64,000 nt of DNA from Clostridium mediterraneense (GCF_900091705.1 NZ_LT594785.1:187640-251639), one strand, 5' to 3'; positions 24,920 to 34,874 are shown, numbered from the stretch's first letter. The notes: generated by a model from the letters alone, not told the origin. A program made the numbers and translations.

Positions 24920-24965
24920 ATTGATAATACGTTATCAATATCTTAAAAATGATAATGCATTATCA
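24920..24965. promoter_or_regulatory. Two Fur-like palindromes in a gene-free interval
   Basis: ATTGATAA-TACG-TTATCAAT (24920-24939) and the perfect palindrome TGATAATGCATTATCA (24950-24965) resemble Fur/PerR-class boxes. They lie 264-309 bp upstream of the nickel permease with no gene nearer. The rest of 24657-25270 is extremely AT-rich and shows no ORF of note. Confidence 0.55.
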
Positions 24966-25223
24966 ATAAAGTGTAAATGACTAAAATGAGATGTAATTTG
25001 AAGTGTTATAGATGGTATAATTAATGACAAAAAGATGACTAAAAAATAAAATAATTTTTTGATTTAAATTTTATTTTTTTTAAATCTTATTATTTTAAGG
25101 GAAAATAGTATAAAAAAGTAGTTGTAGATAGAGATAAATTAATCAAAAAATTAAATATTTTAATTAATTTATTAGAGAGTACACGGTGATAGGAAGTATA
25201 TTACATTTATAAATATAAAAATA

Positions 25224-25242
25224 GGGACTTTTAATAAGCCCC
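25224..25242 (-). terminator. Terminator of the zinc ribbon gene
   Basis: On the minus strand GGGGCTT pairs with AAGTCCC (one G-U) and is followed by TATTTTTAT. Confidence 0.6.
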
Positions 25243-25270
25243 CATTTTAGTTCGATAAGTATATAGTATT

Positions 25271-25480
25271 TTAACCCATTAATAAATCTAAGATATTCAT
25301 TCCAGTAGAAGTTGTACCTTTATATAGCTCAGTAAAACCACAATTTTTACAACTAATAGTGATAAATTTCTTGTTTTGAACATTGAAAACTTTTGATAAG
25401 TTTCCTCCTGTTGCTTGGAATTGGTCACTTTCATATTCAGTATGATTACATTTTGGGCACACAAATTGTCTTTTATTCAT
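25271..25480 (-). CDS. Small zinc ribbon protein
   Basis: 69 residues with a CPKC...CKNC zinc ribbon and a hydrophobic C-terminal helix (NILDLLMG). This family of clostridial and bacillar zinc-ribbon nucleic-acid-binding proteins has no known function. GGAGGT precedes the ATG. It is downstream of greA on the same strand but 116 bp away. Confidence 0.8.
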   Translation of the reverse strand: MNKRQFVCPKCNHTEYESDQFQATGGNLSKVFNVQNKKFITISCKNCGFTELYKGTTSTGMNILDLLMG

Positions 25481-25596
25481 TAATATACCTCCAATTAAAA
25501 TTATTATTTTTATAGCTAAACCTATGATATAAGTAAAGTATACGTTTATTAAATAAAATATATCAATAATATAATTATTTATGTTTAGATTAAAGA

Positions 25597-26064
25597 TTAT
25601 TCTAATATTTCTAATACTTCTATTGTGTAGCTTCCACCAGGAGCATTAACTTCAACTACATCTCCAACAGTTTTACCAGATAGAGCTTTTCCTAAATCTG
25701 ATTCTATGCTTATGCACATATTTTCAGGATCTAAATCCATAGTAGTTACAAGTGTTAAAACATCTTCATCTCCATCTTCTACAAACTTAACTCTAGCTTT
25801 GCTGTTAATTCCAAGTACTGATTTATTTAAAGTTGTATCATCTACTACAGTAGCAGTAGAAATCATAGTTAATAAATATTGGATTCTATTATCATTTGCT
25901 CTATAGTTTGCACAGGCCTCTTTATATTCTGCATTTTCTGATCTATCACCATGTGCAGCAGCAATCATTTTTTCTTTTGCGATTTCAGCTCTTTTAGTTG
26001 TCATTCTATATTCTAATTCTTCTTTTAATTTTCTCATATTCTCTGGTGTTAGTGTATTATTCAT
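25597..26064 (-). CDS. greA: GreA/GreB-family transcript cleavage factor
   Basis: 155 residues. An N-terminal coiled coil carries the acidic tip region (HGDRSENAEYKEA) and the C-terminal FKBP-like domain ends GGSYTIEVLEI. It rescues backtracked RNA polymerase by stimulating transcript cleavage. Clostridia often carry a second Gre factor, so this may be a paralogue. AGAGG precedes the ATG. Confidence 0.87.
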   Translation of the reverse strand: MNNTLTPENMRKLKEELEYRMTTKRAEIAKEKMIAAAHGDRSENAEYKEACANYRANDNRIQYLLTMISTATVVDDTTLNKSVLGINSKARVKFVEDGDEDVLTLVTTMDLDPENMCISIESDLGKALSGKTVGDVVEVNAPGGSYTIEVLEILE

Positions 26065-26202
26065 AAAACGGAACCTCTCTTCAAAAATGTATTATGCTAA
26101 TATTATATAACATATTTACTAGAATTTATTATATAATGTTCAAGTAATAAAATGTAAAATATTAGATATAAATAATTATTTTAAATATGTAAGGGAGGAA
26201 AT

Positions 26203-26520
26203 ATGACTGATAAATCAAAAATGATTTGGATGTATGTATTGATATATACAATATTAATACCAATACACTTTTTAGTATTTTTATATTTCTTTTTTGCCAT
26301 TGCTCAACAAATTAATAGGTTAAATGCAGATATAGGGAATGCTTGGATATACGTTTCGATAGCAATGAATATATATATAGAAGTTTTAACTTATTTAGCT
26401 TATCGATACAATTTAAGATATATGTATAAAGAAAAAAATAAAAAAATATTTAAAATATTGTCAGTAGTAAATCTTATTTGTACACCTTTTATTGTATATA
26501 TATCTATTTTTAAGATATAG
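26203..26520 (+). CDS. Small three-TM protein, copy A
   Basis: 105 residues with hydrophobic segments near 8-32, 47-68 and 82-103. It is strikingly similar, also at DNA level over the first ~90 bp, to the gene at 30472-30786 on the far side of the 1223-residue protein. GGGAGG precedes the ATG. Family not recognised. The context suggests a membrane immunity or accessory protein for the secreted neighbour, or an ancestral gene that was duplicated. Confidence 0.6.
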   Translation: MTDKSKMIWMYVLIYTILIPIHFLVFLYFFFAIAQQINRLNADIGNAWIYVSIAMNIYIEVLTYLAYRYNLRYMYKEKNKKIFKILSVVNLICTPFIVYISIFKI

Positions 26521-26586
26521 GATATTTAAAATAAATATATATAGAAATAAAATTTAATTAAGGTAAATGTTAGAGGTCTAGATTAG

Positions 26587-26613
26587 AGAGTATCAGAAAA
26601 GATACTCTTTTTT
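26587..26613 (+). terminator. Terminator of small membrane protein A
   Basis: AGAGTATC / GATACTCT stem, 6-nt loop, run of seven or more T. Confidence 0.8.
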
Positions 26614-26768
26614 ATTGGTTATTTTTAACTATATTTAGTGACAAATATATGTTTAATTGAATTTTTTATTTAATTAATATTTATAAAAAAAATGTAAAAA
26701 AAAGAAAAATGAAAAATATTTACAAAAAAACATTTAAAAGGTAAAATTGTAGCGAGAGGGGGAGGATT

Positions 26769-29700
26769 ATGTTGAAAAATAATAAAAAAAGAAAAATAGC
26801 AACACTTATTTTACTTTCTTTTATTTTACAAATGGTTCAAAATTTTTATATAGCTAAAGTAGTATATGCTGAAGAAGTAAAAGAAGTAAAAATATCAAAA
26901 GAAGAAGTTATAAAAGATAAGGAAAGTAATACTTTATCTTTTAAAATAAGAGTTCAAAATAATAAAGAAGAAAATTTAGATTTATCTAAATTAATACTAA
27001 GTTATTGGTATGATGATCAAGGAATAAAAAATGAAGAGGTAATAAAAGATTGGATTTCTATTGATAAATCAAAGGTAGATGTTGAGATAGAAAAGATGAA
27101 TCAATCTTATGAAAGAGCAAATAGTAGGATAAACATAAGTTTTAAAGATGGATTAAATGAATTAAAAAAGAATGATGAGATTGAATTGAATATTAGATTG
27201 CAAAATAAACAATGGGAGTCTTATAATCAGGAAAAAAATTATTCATTTATGAACGATATAACAGCTCAATATAATGGAGAAAATATATTTGGAACTACTC
27301 CTAATGAAATTCCAGATGAAGAACCTATTATAAAAGTAGATTCAAAAATGTATAATAAACAGTTAAATAAGGATATTACAGCCATATATCCTTGGTTCAA
27401 GATTATAAATTCAGGTAATGTTAATTTAGATTTATCAAAACTAGAATTAAGATACTATTATACAATAGATTCTGATTCATCAGAAGAAGTAGTAATAGAC
27501 TGGGCTAATATAGGAAAAGAAAAGATTATACCAGAAATACAAAATATTGAAGATAGAAAAGAAGCAGACAGATATTTATCAATAAAACTAAATTCTAATG
27601 ATAAGTTAGGCGTTGGAAAAGAGTTAGAGATTCATAGTAGATTTAATAAAAAGAATTGGGAGACATATGATCAGTATAATGATTATTCTTTCAATAAGGA
27701 TGCAATAGACTATACAGATTGGAGTAAAATTTTAGTTTTATATGATGGTAATATAATTTCAGGTGAAGAGCCAGAAATTAATGATGGGCTTCAAGATATA
27801 AATTTAAAAGCTGAGAGAAGGAGCAATGCAGTTTCATTAAAATGGACTGAAATAGAAGATGCATATTATTTAATCGAAAGTTCTATAAATGGTAATAATT
27901 TTACAGAAGTAAAAAATAATTTGATTGCTAATATGTATGTAGATCCAACAGCAGAAAAGTTAGACTCTACATACTATTATAGAGTAATAGCTTTTGATAA
28001 AGATGGAAATAGAATTGGAAAATCTAGAAATATAAAAGTAGATTCATTTAAAGATAGTGATGATGATTCTTTAAGTGATGAAGAAGAAATAAAATTAGGA
28101 ACAGATTCTAATAATAGTGATACTGATGGTGATGGATTAACTGATGGAGAAGAAGTATTAGTAAATAAGACTAATCCACTTATTAAGGACACTGATAATG
28201 ATGGATTAGATGATGCATATGAAGTATATGTATCTGATACTAGTCCATTAAAGGAAGATACAGATGAAAATGGAGTGTTAGATGGAGATGAAGATCTAGA
28301 TAAAGATGGATTAACTATTAATGAAGAATTGAAATTAAATACAAATCCAAAAGAAATAGATAGTGATTTTGATGGTTTAAGTGATAAAGATGAAATATAT
28401 AAATATAAAACGGATCCAAATAATAGAGATACAGATGAAGATGGTATTCTAGATGGCCTAGAAATTGACTTGAAGTTTAATCCTAATAATACAGATAGTA
28501 ATAGTGATGGAGTATTAGATGGAGATGAGATAGTTAAATATTCTTATGAAGCAGAAGAATATCAAAAAGATAATAATGTAAATGCAGAGATAAAGGGAAA
28601 TTTCTTGGCAAAGGAGATAGAGAATATATCTATTACAAATATGGAAGGAATGCATGTTATGACTTCTAAAGAGACTCCAGGGTATATGGGTTCTCCATAT
28701 TCAATTAAAGTACCAAAAGGTTCAACAGATGTATCAATGAAATTTAATTATGATAAATCAGGAATAAAAGAAGGGGCTGACCCTACATTATACAAATTAG
28801 ATAAAGAAAAGAATACTTTAGTTGAAGTAAAAGGCCAGGATAAATCAAAAGACGGAATTGTTTCATTAGAGTTAAAGAATAATATAGAACAATTTACTAA
28901 GAATAGTAAAAGTTCAGAGGAAATAGATTATTATATAAATGATAATTTTATTTTAATAGATAAAAAAGAATGGGATAAATATTGGGAAAGTGAGATTAAA
29001 CATCCATCAGAAAAGGGAAAGTTAGATTTAGCATTTGTAATTGATACCTCTGGAAGTATGTCTAGTAATGATAGAAATAAATATAGAGTACAATTAGCTA
29101 AACATTTCATAAATAAAAAAGTGGAAGAGGATAGAATGGCTTTAATTGGATTCTCAAGTTCTTCTAATATATATCAGAATCTAACTGATAATAAGAGTTT
29201 ATTATTATCTAATGTAGATAAATTAGGATTAGCTAGTGGAGGAACTCATATATCATCAGGAGTAGATAGTGCTATAGAACAATTAAAAGATAGTTCTAAT
29301 AGGGACAAAAAAATAATTTTATTAACTGATGGAGAAGGAACTTTTTATGATAGTTCATTAGAAGCTGCTAAAAAAGAAAATATAAAAATATATACAATAG
29401 GTCTAGGAACAAGTTATGATAAAAAATTATTAGAAAAAATAGCAAATGAAACTGGTGGAAAGTATTATCATGTTAAGACAGGAGAAGAAATAGGAGATAT
29501 AGAAGATGATATACATGGTGATGCTGGAAATCAAGATATGGATGGGGATGGTATACCTGACAAGGAAGATGATAAACCTTATGAAAATAATATTGTATTA
29601 GGAAAATTTGATAAGAGTGATAAAATATTTAAACAGGCTTCTAATTTAGCATATAGTAAAACTGATAAGTATAAGAATAAAAAAGTATCTAGTGCAGTAG

Positions 29701-30440
29701 GAGCTAATTCTAAGGAATTTAATAGACTATTAGATTGGACAATTATTGAATCAGATGATTCTCATAATAAAATAGAATTAGAAGAGATATTAGATGGTGG
29801 ATTTGGAGCTATTGCTATGAAAAAGGGGAATAAAATAATAATTTCATTTGAAGGAACAGATTTTGAGAATGATCTTATAGGGGATGTTTTTTGGGCTGAT
29901 ATATATGGAATTGTTAAGGGATCATCATCATTACAATTATATAAAGCTTATGAGTTTACAGCAAAAGTAATGGCAAAGTATAAAAATGATGAAATTTATG
30001 TGACAGGACATTCTTTAGGTGGATGGTTAGCAACAAAAGTTACAGGGTCAATAATAAATACTAATGATAATATAGCTAGGCAAATACCTTCAATACTTAA
30101 GATACCAGCTAGGTTATATGGGGGGATTTTAAAGGATAATAGTTCTAAACTTAAGAAAAGTGTTCCTTTGGCTGCTCCTGGATTTGTACCAAAAAGTAAA
30201 ATATTAGTAGGCAAGAGTGAGCAAATATTTAAAAATAAATTATTTAGTTATAAAATAGATTCAGATCTTGTTAGTTTGTTTGGAATTAATAGTTATTTAG
30301 TGGGAAATGTTAAGTTTATAAATGCAAAAAAAGCATTAGACAAGGAATGTAAGAAGAATTTATTGGGACATGGAATAGGAGTATATTATCATCATTTTGA
30401 TAATTATTTTAATTCTAATTTATCTTATAATTTTAGATAA
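26769..30440 (+). CDS. Large secreted protein: CBM3-like x2, FN3, Ca-repeats, VWA, lipase-like
   Basis: 1223 residues. A signal peptide (cleavage near VVYA-EE, residue ~36) is followed by two CBM3/cellulosomal-scaffold-like beta domains (about 45-175 and 185-345, each with LDLSKLxLxYxY and KxWExYxQxxxYSF). Next come an FN3-like domain (about 350-430), about seven thrombospondin-3-type DxDxDGxxD repeats (428-590), a VWA domain (about 750-920) with MIDAS DTSGSMS from Asp759, and one more calcium loop. The C-terminus is a class-3-lipase-like fold with GHSLGG (Ser1082). No LPxTG or SLH anchor is seen. It probably binds carbohydrate outside the cell and hydrolyses an ester; a toxin role is possible. 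It is a single gene between twin membrane-protein genes. Confidence 0.75.
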   Translation: MLKNNKKRKIATLILLSFILQMVQNFYIAKVVYAEEVKEVKISKEEVIKDKESNTLSFKIRVQNNKEENLDLSKLILSYWYDDQGIKNEEVIKDWISIDKSKVDVEIEKMNQSYERANSRINISFKDGLNELKKNDEIELNIRLQNKQWESYNQEKNYSFMNDITAQYNGENIFGTTPNEIPDEEPIIKVDSKMYNKQLNKDITAIYPWFKIINSGNVNLDLSKLELRYYYTIDSDSSEEVVIDWANIGKEKIIPEIQNIEDRKEADRYLSIKLNSNDKLGVGKELEIHSRFNKKNWETYDQYNDYSFNKDAIDYTDWSKILVLYDGNIISGEEPEINDGLQDINLKAERRSNAVSLKWTEIEDAYYLIESSINGNNFTEVKNNLIANMYVDPTAEKLDSTYYYRVIAFDKDGNRIGKSRNIKVDSFKDSDDDSLSDEEEIKLGTDSNNSDTDGDGLTDGEEVLVNKTNPLIKDTDNDGLDDAYEVYVSDTSPLKEDTDENGVLDGDEDLDKDGLTINEELKLNTNPKEIDSDFDGLSDKDEIYKYKTDPNNRDTDEDGILDGLEIDLKFNPNNTDSNSDGVLDGDEIVKYSYEAEEYQKDNNVNAEIKGNFLAKEIENISITNMEGMHVMTSKETPGYMGSPYSIKVPKGSTDVSMKFNYDKSGIKEGADPTLYKLDKEKNTLVEVKGQDKSKDGIVSLELKNNIEQFTKNSKSSEEIDYYINDNFILIDKKEWDKYWESEIKHPSEKGKLDLAFVIDTSGSMSSNDRNKYRVQLAKHFINKKVEEDRMALIGFSSSSNIYQNLTDNKSLLLSNVDKLGLASGGTHISSGVDSAIEQLKDSSNRDKKIILLTDGEGTFYDSSLEAAKKENIKIYTIGLGTSYDKKLLEKIANETGGKYYHVKTGEEIGDIEDDIHGDAGNQDMDGDGIPDKEDDKPYENNIVLGKFDKSDKIFKQASNLAYSKTDKYKNKKVSSAVGANSKEFNRLLDWTIIESDDSHNKIELEEILDGGFGAIAMKKGNKIIISFEGTDFENDLIGDVFWADIYGIVKGSSSLQLYKAYEFTAKVMAKYKNDEIYVTGHSLGGWLATKVTGSIINTNDNIARQIPSILKIPARLYGGILKDNSSKLKKSVPLAAPGFVPKSKILVGKSEQIFKNKLFSYKIDSDLVSLFGINSYLVGNVKFINAKKALDKECKKNLLGHGIGVYYHHFDNYFNSNLSYNFR

Positions 30441-30471
30441 TAAACTATATATTATTGTTTTGAGGTGATAT

Positions 30472-30786
30472 ATGACAGATAAATCAAAAATGATTTGGAT
30501 GTATGTATTGATATATACAATATTAATACCAATACATTTCTTAGTATTTTTTTATTTCTTTGCAGTTTTTGCTCAGAGAATTAGTAGGTTAAATGCAGAT
30601 ATAAACAATATTTCTATATATATTTCAATATCAATGAGTATATATATGGAGGTCTTAACTTATATAGTTTATCGAGTAAATCTTAAATATAATCAAGAAA
30701 AAAATAAAAAGATTTTTATGATACTATTAGTGGCAAATCCTATTCTTATGACTTTAATTATAGGGACGTTTTTTTTCTACTTATAA
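30472..30786 (+). CDS. Small three-TM protein, copy B
   Basis: 104 residues. Its first ~30 residues are identical to copy A at 26203-26520 (MTDKSKMIWMYVLIYTILIP and on), diverging later. GAGGTG site. It starts 31 bp behind the giant gene, so it is probably co-transcribed with it, which favours an accessory or immunity role. Confidence 0.6.
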   Translation: MTDKSKMIWMYVLIYTILIPIHFLVFFYFFAVFAQRISRLNADINNISIYISISMSIYMEVLTYIVYRVNLKYNQEKNKKIFMILLVANPILMTLIIGTFFFYL

Positions 30787-30820
30787 GAGAAGTAAAATTA
30801 AATTAGTGTTTTAAAAGAGA

Positions 30821-30855
30821 AGCTATTTTAGTGTAATGCTAAGATAGCTTTTTTA
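30821..30855 (+). terminator. Terminator of copy B / giant gene unit
   Basis: AGCTAT-T-TTAG / CTAA-G-ATAGCT stem with one mismatch, then a T run. Confidence 0.7.
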
Positions 30856-30977
30856 TGTTTAAAAATAATATTTAATTGATTATTAATAAAATTTTATTGA
30901 AAAACAATAAAAATATATTGAAAAAAGAAAATGAAGGTGATATTATTTAGTAAGAAATAATTTGGGAGAGAGGAAAT

Positions 30978-32738
30978 ATGAAAAAATATTTATACATTTT
31001 AAAAACTAAAGGTTCATCCATAGTTATGCATGAGGATGAGAAATTAAAATATTTTGAGGGAGAGGACACAGATCATTTAGAAAGAGTAGAGAAATATATC
31101 AAAGATAAAATGGAGTATAGCTTTTTAAAAATAATTAAGGAAAAGGATGTTATTTATTATGGCGATGAGTATAAAGTAATATTAATTGATGTTCTTGAAT
31201 ACAAAGGTGTTACTGATAGAAGCGCTTTAAAGGCTTTTAATGAAATAAAATCTGAAGATATAGGTTATAGGGATTTTAGATTATTAAATATATTTTGTTC
31301 TTATGAATTTATAACAAATGATTTTGAGCTTAATAAGCAAGAAAAACAAGTTACTATAAAAAATACAATTATGGCGGTACTAATAGGTTTAATTACAATT
31401 ATTCTTTTTGTAGGTAATAATGAATTTAATTATTTTGGAATATCTGTACCTATAATAGTTACAATAATTTCTGCGAGTGCTATATTTTCTATAGGAAAAG
31501 TAAAAAAGATAAATTATACTGGTGTCTATTTTTTAGGAGTATCAATATTACTTAGTGTAACTTATGCGATATTTACTAATTATATTTTTAGAGAGATAAA
31601 TATAATATTGATACCTTTAACTTTAGCAACAAGTTTATATATGATAAACTTCTCAGATATAAGATTAAAGGGAGAAGATTTACTTAATAATGTTATACCT
31701 AATATAACTATAGGAATTTTTATTAATCCCCATGTTGGAATGATTGGAAAGTTATTTAAGAATAGAGAAGATTTCAATTTTAAAAATAGTAAGTATAGAG
31801 GAGTTATAAAAGGAGTAATTATTTCAATACCATTGTTAATTTTTCTTATAGTACTTTTATCTTCAGCAGATGAAATATTTGCAAGTATATTTGAAGATAC
31901 TATAAATAATATGATAAATGCAATATCTTTAATACGTACAGGTGGAGTATTATTAAAGTTAATAGTATTTGCTTTAGTATTTATATATATATATTATCTT
32001 TTCTCAAGCTTTAAATTTATGGTTAAAAGAACATATAAGATGACTGTAACTAAACTTGATAAAAGTATGGTTAATACTATATTAGTTTTAGTAAATGTAC
32101 TTTATCTTGTATTTACTTATGTACAAATAAAATATTTATATATAAAGGTTAGTAATTTTAATCTTAGCCCAGCAGAGTATTCAAGTTATGCGAGAAATGG
32201 ATTCTTCCAACTGATTGCTGTAGTTGTTTTAAATATAATGATAATTCTTTACTTTAAAAATAGAATAGATAATAGTAAATTAACTTGTTCTTTAAATACA
32301 TTAATGACTATACTAAGTTTTAATATGGGACTTACATCTTTATATAAAATGAGACTTTATATAAGAGAGTTTGGTATGACACAATTAAGATTTGTAACTA
32401 GCATTTTTATGATATTTATATTAATTATGTTAGTGCTTATAGCTGTATCACTATGGAAAAAGATTGAGCTATTTAAATATTGTATAATTATAGGAAGTAT
32501 AATTTATTTAGGAATTAACTTCTGTAATATGGATAAGATGATAGCTGAATATAATTTAAATGCAAAAGGAAAAGGTGTAGATATTGAGTATTTATCTACT
32601 TTATCATTAGATAGTTATGATGTAGTATTAAAAGCTTATGAGCAAGGGAAAATAAGTAAAGAACAATTTATGCAATATAAAGAGCAGAAACAACTTACTT
32701 CACAGTGGTATGAATACAATTATTATAACGATAAATAA
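30978..32738 (+). CDS. DUF4173-type membrane protein
   Basis: 586 residues. A ~125-residue cytosolic N-terminus is followed by about 12 membrane segments; the central SADEIFASIF and the late YLSTLSLDSYDVVLKAYEQG region are characteristic of DUF4173 (DUF4153-related) proteins. Function unknown; such proteins often neighbour DUF2975/HTH pairs, as here. The last ~40 residues are soluble and contain a repeated YKEQ/SSQWYEY pattern. Confidence 0.75.
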   Translation: MKKYLYILKTKGSSIVMHEDEKLKYFEGEDTDHLERVEKYIKDKMEYSFLKIIKEKDVIYYGDEYKVILIDVLEYKGVTDRSALKAFNEIKSEDIGYRDFRLLNIFCSYEFITNDFELNKQEKQVTIKNTIMAVLIGLITIILFVGNNEFNYFGISVPIIVTIISASAIFSIGKVKKINYTGVYFLGVSILLSVTYAIFTNYIFREINIILIPLTLATSLYMINFSDIRLKGEDLLNNVIPNITIGIFINPHVGMIGKLFKNREDFNFKNSKYRGVIKGVIISIPLLIFLIVLLSSADEIFASIFEDTINNMINAISLIRTGGVLLKLIVFALVFIYIYYLFSSFKFMVKRTYKMTVTKLDKSMVNTILVLVNVLYLVFTYVQIKYLYIKVSNFNLSPAEYSSYARNGFFQLIAVVVLNIMIILYFKNRIDNSKLTCSLNTLMTILSFNMGLTSLYKMRLYIREFGMTQLRFVTSIFMIFILIMLVLIAVSLWKKIELFKYCIIIGSIIYLGINFCNMDKMIAEYNLNAKGKGVDIEYLSTLSLDSYDVVLKAYEQGKISKEQFMQYKEQKQLTSQWYEYNYYNDK

Positions 32739-32808
32739 AATGTAAAATATATAGTTGTATGGTATTATAATGTTATGAATATGTGTAAAGATATTTTGGA
32801 GGGTAAGA

Positions 32809-33297
32809 ATGAAGTATTACGGTAAAAAATCTTTATCAGGCATTTTAAACATTATTCTTGGATTTGTATTATTCTTTGGAGTTATATTAACAGGGTTTAC
32901 TTATTACACAACATTTTCTAAAAACAATATGAAAAGTATTGAAGGTATAATTTTAATTATTCTCTTAACAATAGGGATTATATGTACTTTTGTAGTTATA
33001 ATAGAATTAAGAAGAGTTATAAAAACATTAGTTTTAGAGAATCCTTTTACTTGGGAGAATGTAAAATCGTTAAGAAGAATAACTTTTAGTTGTTTTATAA
33101 TAGCAGGATGTTATCTTATAAACTTTCTTGTGAATATAGGAAAAGAGAGCTATAGTATAGTTTATATAGATTCAAAAGGTATTCATACTGATGCTGAAAT
33201 ATTTATATTTCTATTAGCTGGATGTTTTATAGGAATACTCTCTAAAGTGTTTGAGCAAGCAGTTAAATATAAAGAAGATAATGATCTAACAATATAG
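32809..33297 (+). CDS. DUF2975 membrane protein
   Basis: 162 residues, four membrane segments, with the family motif NPFTWENVKSLRRI. It is paired with a small HTH gene that starts eight bases after its stop, the standard DUF2975-YozG-type arrangement. Function unknown; the pair is thought to be a membrane-tethered regulatory unit. GGAGGG precedes the ATG. Confidence 0.87.
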   Translation: MKYYGKKSLSGILNIILGFVLFFGVILTGFTYYTTFSKNNMKSIEGIILIILLTIGIICTFVVIIELRRVIKTLVLENPFTWENVKSLRRITFSCFIIAGCYLINFLVNIGKESYSIVYIDSKGIHTDAEIFIFLLAGCFIGILSKVFEQAVKYKEDNDLTI

Positions 33298-33305
33298 GTG
33301 AATGT

Positions 33306-33512
33306 ATGGCTATAGTAATAAATTTAGATGTAATGATGGCAAAAAGAAAAATGTCACTACAAGAACTAGCTCAAAGGGTTGGAATAACTAATGCTAACCT
33401 ATCAATACTTAAAAATAATAAGGCAAAAGCTATAAGATTTTCTACATTAGAAGCAATATGCAAAGAATTAGAATGTCAACCAGGAGATATAATAGAATAT
33501 ACTGAAGAATAA
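33306..33512 (+). CDS. Small XRE/YozG-type HTH regulator
   Basis: 68 residues, a single Cro/CI helix-turn-helix (MSLQELAQRVGITNANLSILKN) ending CQPGDIIEY, as in YozG. It is in an operon with the DUF2975 gene and probably autoregulates the pair. Confidence 0.9.
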   Translation: MAIVINLDVMMAKRKMSLQELAQRVGITNANLSILKNNKAKAIRFSTLEAICKELECQPGDIIEYTEE

Positions 33513-33516
33513 ACTA

Positions 33517-33550
33517 AGAGGTTATCTGATTTAAGATAACCTCTTTTTAT
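33517..33550 (+). terminator. Terminator of DUF2975-HTH operon
   Basis: AGAGGTTATCT / AGATAACCTCT perfect 11-bp stem, T run. Confidence 0.9.
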
Positions 33551-33663
33551 TTTTAAATTTAATAAAAATATTTGTTATTGATTGGTATAGAAACGATTTC
33601 ATAAAAGTATTATAGAGTATAACCAGTATTCAAATTTATAAATATTTTTGTGAGGTGGAGTGT

Positions 33664-34827
33664 ATGGGAAAAGTGTTAAAAGCTATGGTAGCTATAGCAG
33701 CTACATCATTAATTTTAGTTGGATGTACTAGTGGGACAAGCTCTAAGGTTGAGGACTCAAAGGAGAAAAAAGAAGTGAAAAAAATTCTTTGGGAACAAGG
33801 TGGAGAATTAGAAGCACAAAAAAGGTATGATAAAAATATTGGTACTGCAGGTATACTTGCTGGTAAGTCTAATGGCTATATTATTGTTGGTGGTGGAGCA
33901 AACTTTCCAGAAGAACCAGCTTCAAAAGGTGGAACAAAAGTATTATATCCAGATATCTATGTGTTAAAAGCTGAAGATGGAAGATTGAAACAAGTAAATC
34001 ATACAACTTTAGATTATGAGATTGGATATGGGAATTCAATAACTACTGATGAAGGGATATATTATGTAGGTGGAAGTCCAAATGAAAAAGAAGCTGATAA
34101 TGTTACACTTATTAAAGCTGATGATAAAGGTGAAATAACTACAGAACATATAGGAGATTTACCTTTTACTCTTGCTGATGGTATTTCAGTAAAACATGAT
34201 AAGTTTATATATACTGGACTTGGAAAACAAAATGGAGAAGCAAGTAATAAATTTTATAAATTTGATACTGAAACTGGAAAAACAGAAGAATTAGCAGCTA
34301 TTCCAGGTGAAGCTACTAGAAATCAAGCAGTAGCTCAAGTGCTTGGGGATAATATTTATGTATTTAGTGGTGGAGATAAGGTTGCTTATACAGATGGATA
34401 TAAATATGATATAAAAAATAATTCTTGGAGTAAGATTGCTGATGTTAAAATTGGTGATGAAGAAATTTCACTTTTAGGAGCAAACTCTGTAAAACTAGAT
34501 GAAGATAGAATGCTTGTTATAGGTGGATTTAATAAAAAGATTTATGATAATGCAGTAGATAAATTAGGTTCATTAAAAGATAAAGAATTAGATGATTTTA
34601 AACAAGCTTATTTTGGAGCTGATCCTGCTGAATTTAATTGGAATAGAAAAGTTTTAATATATGATTCTAAGACAAATGAATGGACAAGTACAGGAGAAAT
34701 ACCTTTTAATGCACCTTGTGGAGAAGGGTTAATTCTTGAAGGAGATAATATATATTCAATAAATGGAGAAGTTAAACCTGGTACTAGAACAGAAAGAATT
34801 TACTCAGGAACTTTAATCTATAAATAA
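33664..34827 (+). CDS. Kelch-repeat lipoprotein, sialic-acid mutarotase-like (NanM type)
   Basis: 387 residues from ATG 33664 (GAGGTGGAG directly upstream; GTG 33655 is inside that site). A lipobox (LILVGC, Cys near 22) makes it a lipoprotein on the outer face. The rest is a kelch beta-propeller of the cyclically permuted mutarotase family (YIIVGGGANFPEE, GIYYVGG, NIYVFSGG, MLVIGGFN). NanM converts alpha- to beta-sialic acid; here that role is inferred because no nan transport or lyase genes are adjacent. Confidence 0.8.
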   Translation: MGKVLKAMVAIAATSLILVGCTSGTSSKVEDSKEKKEVKKILWEQGGELEAQKRYDKNIGTAGILAGKSNGYIIVGGGANFPEEPASKGGTKVLYPDIYVLKAEDGRLKQVNHTTLDYEIGYGNSITTDEGIYYVGGSPNEKEADNVTLIKADDKGEITTEHIGDLPFTLADGISVKHDKFIYTGLGKQNGEASNKFYKFDTETGKTEELAAIPGEATRNQAVAQVLGDNIYVFSGGDKVAYTDGYKYDIKNNSWSKIADVKIGDEEISLLGANSVKLDEDRMLVIGGFNKKIYDNAVDKLGSLKDKELDDFKQAYFGADPAEFNWNRKVLIYDSKTNEWTSTGEIPFNAPCGEGLILEGDNIYSINGEVKPGTRTERIYSGTLIYK

Positions 34828-34836
34828 AATACTAAA

Positions 34837-34867
34837 AAACTACTTACTTGTTGTAGGTAGTTTTTTT
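34837..34867 (+). terminator. Terminator of the kelch lipoprotein gene
   Basis: AACTACTTAC / GTAGGTAGTT stem with one G-U pair, 5-nt loop, T run. Confidence 0.8.
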
Positions 34868-34874
34868 ATTTAGC

